Positions 4,739 through 5,890 of a stretch of 5,890 nucleotides of DNA are shown here, in pieces. Each line of letters opens with the position of its first letter. The stretch's first letter is position 1. The notes under the pieces were generated by a model. That model made no database searches, had not been told where the DNA came from, and worked only from the letters and a program-made list of their open reading frames with translations. Origin of the DNA: Acidobacteriota bacterium (GTDB lineage: Bacteria > Acidobacteriota > Terriglobia > Bryobacterales > Bryobacteraceae); the NCBI GenBank assembly GCA_021788955.1, contig JAJYKC010000194.1:1-5890 (forward strand). Direction: 5' to 3'. The translations under genes were made by a program, and so were the position numbers.

Positions 4739-5890
4739 TCACTCCTTTCCCATCTCGTAAAACGACGCCCAGTAGCTGGGTTTGGCCCGCCAGGAGCCCG
4801 ATCGGATCATCTCGAGTTGCGCCGCCTGCAGCGCTTCGGAAATGGCGCGCGTCCCCGAGCCCGACGCATGCCGCAGATTCTGGTAGAACTTCACAAAAAA
4901 CGAACCACTGTCATCCGAATCCGCCCACCGCGTCCCCACCACCGCGTCGGCCCCGGCGATAAGCCACGCCCGCGCCAGCCCCAGCACGCCGATCGGATCC
5001 GGAGCAGGCGCCGAGGCGGAGCTGCAGCCGCTCATCACAACGGCTCCTCCGCGCAGATTCCAGCGGACGATATCGTAGTGCGTCAAGACTTCGGGGCCAC
5101 CCGAGCGGTTCAGTCCGAGCGCGATCAGCGCTCCTTCGGGCCGCCCGTCCGGCTGCAGCACATGCGCCGCGATATGAACCACCGCCGGATTCCGTTGTAG
5201 GGCCTCTTCGACATCTGCCCGCGTCGCACGGGGCCCCGTCAACAGTGCCGCTTCCTTCATTCCAAAGACCCTCGCGCACGCCATTAGCTCCTGCCCGCTA
5301 CCCACAAGGCGCGGCAACTCGATGGAGGACTGTGCGCTAAGCACGCTCGTCAAGTTCAGGGCAGGCCCATCCCAACTCGACACGGACCTCCATCTTGGAT
5401 CGGCCCGATTGTAGACCCCGTCTCCAATTCCCAGGAACGGCCCGCCGGCGCGCAGCGGCAGGGACGAACGTAACGAAAACGCGCTCGGCACAAACCGCAG
5501 GGTGTGCCGCTCGACAAGAAACCCGCCTCCGCCCGTGCCCGCTGGAAGCGCCGCCAACGGTGTTCTCAGCAGCGTCTCTTCGCTCGTCAACACCCATTCC
5601 GGTTGCCGCTGCACCTCGACGCCCAGAGGCTGGAACAGAGATTTATACAACCTCCCGCCTGCTCGCTCCGCCGATGGTCGATTTTTCTGGATGGCCGCCA
5701 AGAATTTCTCCGCGTCGTCCCGAATTTCCGAAGCCGCTCGAAGACGATGCGCTTCAAAACCATAGCGCCTGACGGCCCAGACGCAGGAGGAGCGCAACCC
5801 TAGATGAAAACTCAGTAGTACTTCCCGGGGCGATAGCTTAGCCTCGATACTACTGAGTGTCTCCCCCCCGGAGAATCTCTCGTCCGGTCT
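4739..5890 (-). CDS. CHAT-domain cysteine peptidase (C-terminal 383 residues; 5' end outside window)
   Basis: CHAT proteins are caspase-like peptidases, often with N-terminal TPR repeats that sense a partner. The frame is open to the window edge: a possible TTG start at 5797 is preceded by 31 further sense codons reading SSIEAKLSPREVLLSFHLG, the usual lead-in to a CHAT domain, so the gene begins beyond 5890. Visible parts in order are this lead-in and its SSCVWAVRRYGFEAHRL strands, EWVLTSEETLLRTPLAALP with FLVERHTLRFVPSA, then the peptidase core. The dyad is intact: the second His of VVHIAAHV (codon 5162-5164) and Cys of VVMSGCSSA (codon 5024-5026). These replace the commoner HFATHG and SACETG forms. 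GADAVVGTRWADSDD and the terminal SYWASFYEMG complete the domain. It is the first visible gene of the CHAT-sigma-anti-sigma operon. TPR repeats upstream are expected from the family, not seen. Confidence 0.92.
   Translation of the reverse strand, partial: RPDERFSGGETLSSIEAKLSPREVLLSFHLGLRSSCVWAVRRYGFEAHRLRAASEIRDDAEKFLAAIQKNRPSAERAGGRLYKSLFQPLGVEVQRQPEWVLTSEETLLRTPLAALPAGTGGGGFLVERHTLRFVPSAFSLRSSLPLRAGGPFLGIGDGVYNRADPRWRSVSSWDGPALNLTSVLSAQSSIELPRLVGSGQELMACARVFGMKEAALLTGPRATRADVEEALQRNPAVVHIAAHVLQPDGRPEGALIALGLNRSGGPEVLTHYDIVRWNLRGGAVVMSGCSSASAPAPDPIGVLGLARAWLIAGADAVVGTRWADSDDSGSFFVKFYQNLRHASGSGTRAISEALQAAQLEMIRSGSWRAKPSYWASFYEMGKE
4742..4747 (-). promoter_or_regulatory. Sigma factor ribosome binding site inside the end of the CHAT gene
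   Basis: AAGGAG encodes the last two residues (Lys-Glu) of the CHAT protein and lies six bases before the sigma ATG, with the CHAT TGA between them. Ribosomes finishing the CHAT protein would be placed to begin the sigma factor, so the two genes are probably translationally coupled. Confidence 0.75.
5810..5858. repeat. Perfect 11-bp inverted repeat within the CHAT gene
   Basis: ACTCAGTAGTA (5810-5820) and TACTACTGAGT (5848-5858) are exact reverse complements around a 27-base loop that includes CCCGGGG. Both arms are coding, for TLSSI and EVLLS, just before the CHAT domain proper. It could fold as a stem-loop in the mRNA or be a chance match. No direct repeats or transposase flank it. Confidence 0.6.

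Noticed and set aside
4175..5200. 341-codon open frame on the plus strand, antisense to the sigma and CHAT genes
   Set aside because: It spans two well-supported genes, is Arg/His/Pro-rich with no recognisable motif, and is a typical shadow frame in GC-rich DNA.
1..5890. CRISPR array, given the Craspase-like gene logic
   Set aside because: No regularly spaced direct repeats or cas genes are visible in the window.

Overview
This window comes from a GC-rich bacterial chromosome, most likely an acidobacterium of the Bryobacter/Solibacter kind. That placement is an inference. It rests on the style of the LexA protein, on a CHAT-domain protein sitting next to an ECF sigma factor and a zinc-finger anti-sigma-like protein, and on a secreted serine hydrolase with a short signal peptide ending in LLAQS. 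No rRNA, tRNA, insertion sequence, CRISPR array or phage gene is visible.

Left part (1-2572). The first 116 bases look like the 3' end of a plus-strand gene whose body lies outside the window. Converging on it is a complete tetrahydropterin-dependent phenylalanine 4-hydroxylase gene (phhA, minus strand, 153-1070). A 110-bp AT-rich divergent intergenic region separates phhA from a plus-strand gene for a secreted class C beta-lactamase-like serine hydrolase (1181-2572). This region holds a perfect 20-bp palindrome at 1104-1123 over the probable phhA -35 position. It also holds a TATAAT box only 9 bp before the hydrolase ATG, which suggests a leaderless transcript.

Right part (2578-5890). Four minus-strand genes follow one another: a CHAT-domain cysteine peptidase (5' end outside the window), an ECF sigma factor, a zinc-finger single-pass membrane protein that is a probable anti-sigma factor, and lexA. 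The CHAT stop and the sigma start are 3 bp apart, and the sigma ribosome binding site lies inside the last CHAT codons, so these two genes are almost certainly co-translated. The anti-sigma-like gene follows after 59 bp and lexA after a further 71 bp. lexA has its own candidate promoter and may be only partly co-transcribed. It ends 5 bp from the convergent hydrolase gene.

The most interesting unit is the CHAT peptidase / ECF sigma / anti-sigma cassette. By analogy with the type III-E CRISPR Craspase pathway, where a TPR-CHAT protease cleaves an inhibitor of an ECF sigma factor, this could be a CRISPR-independent proteolysis-to-transcription switch. That is a hypothesis. What the sequence shows is the gene order, the intact His/Cys dyad, the two sigma domains and the HxxxCxxC zinc motif.
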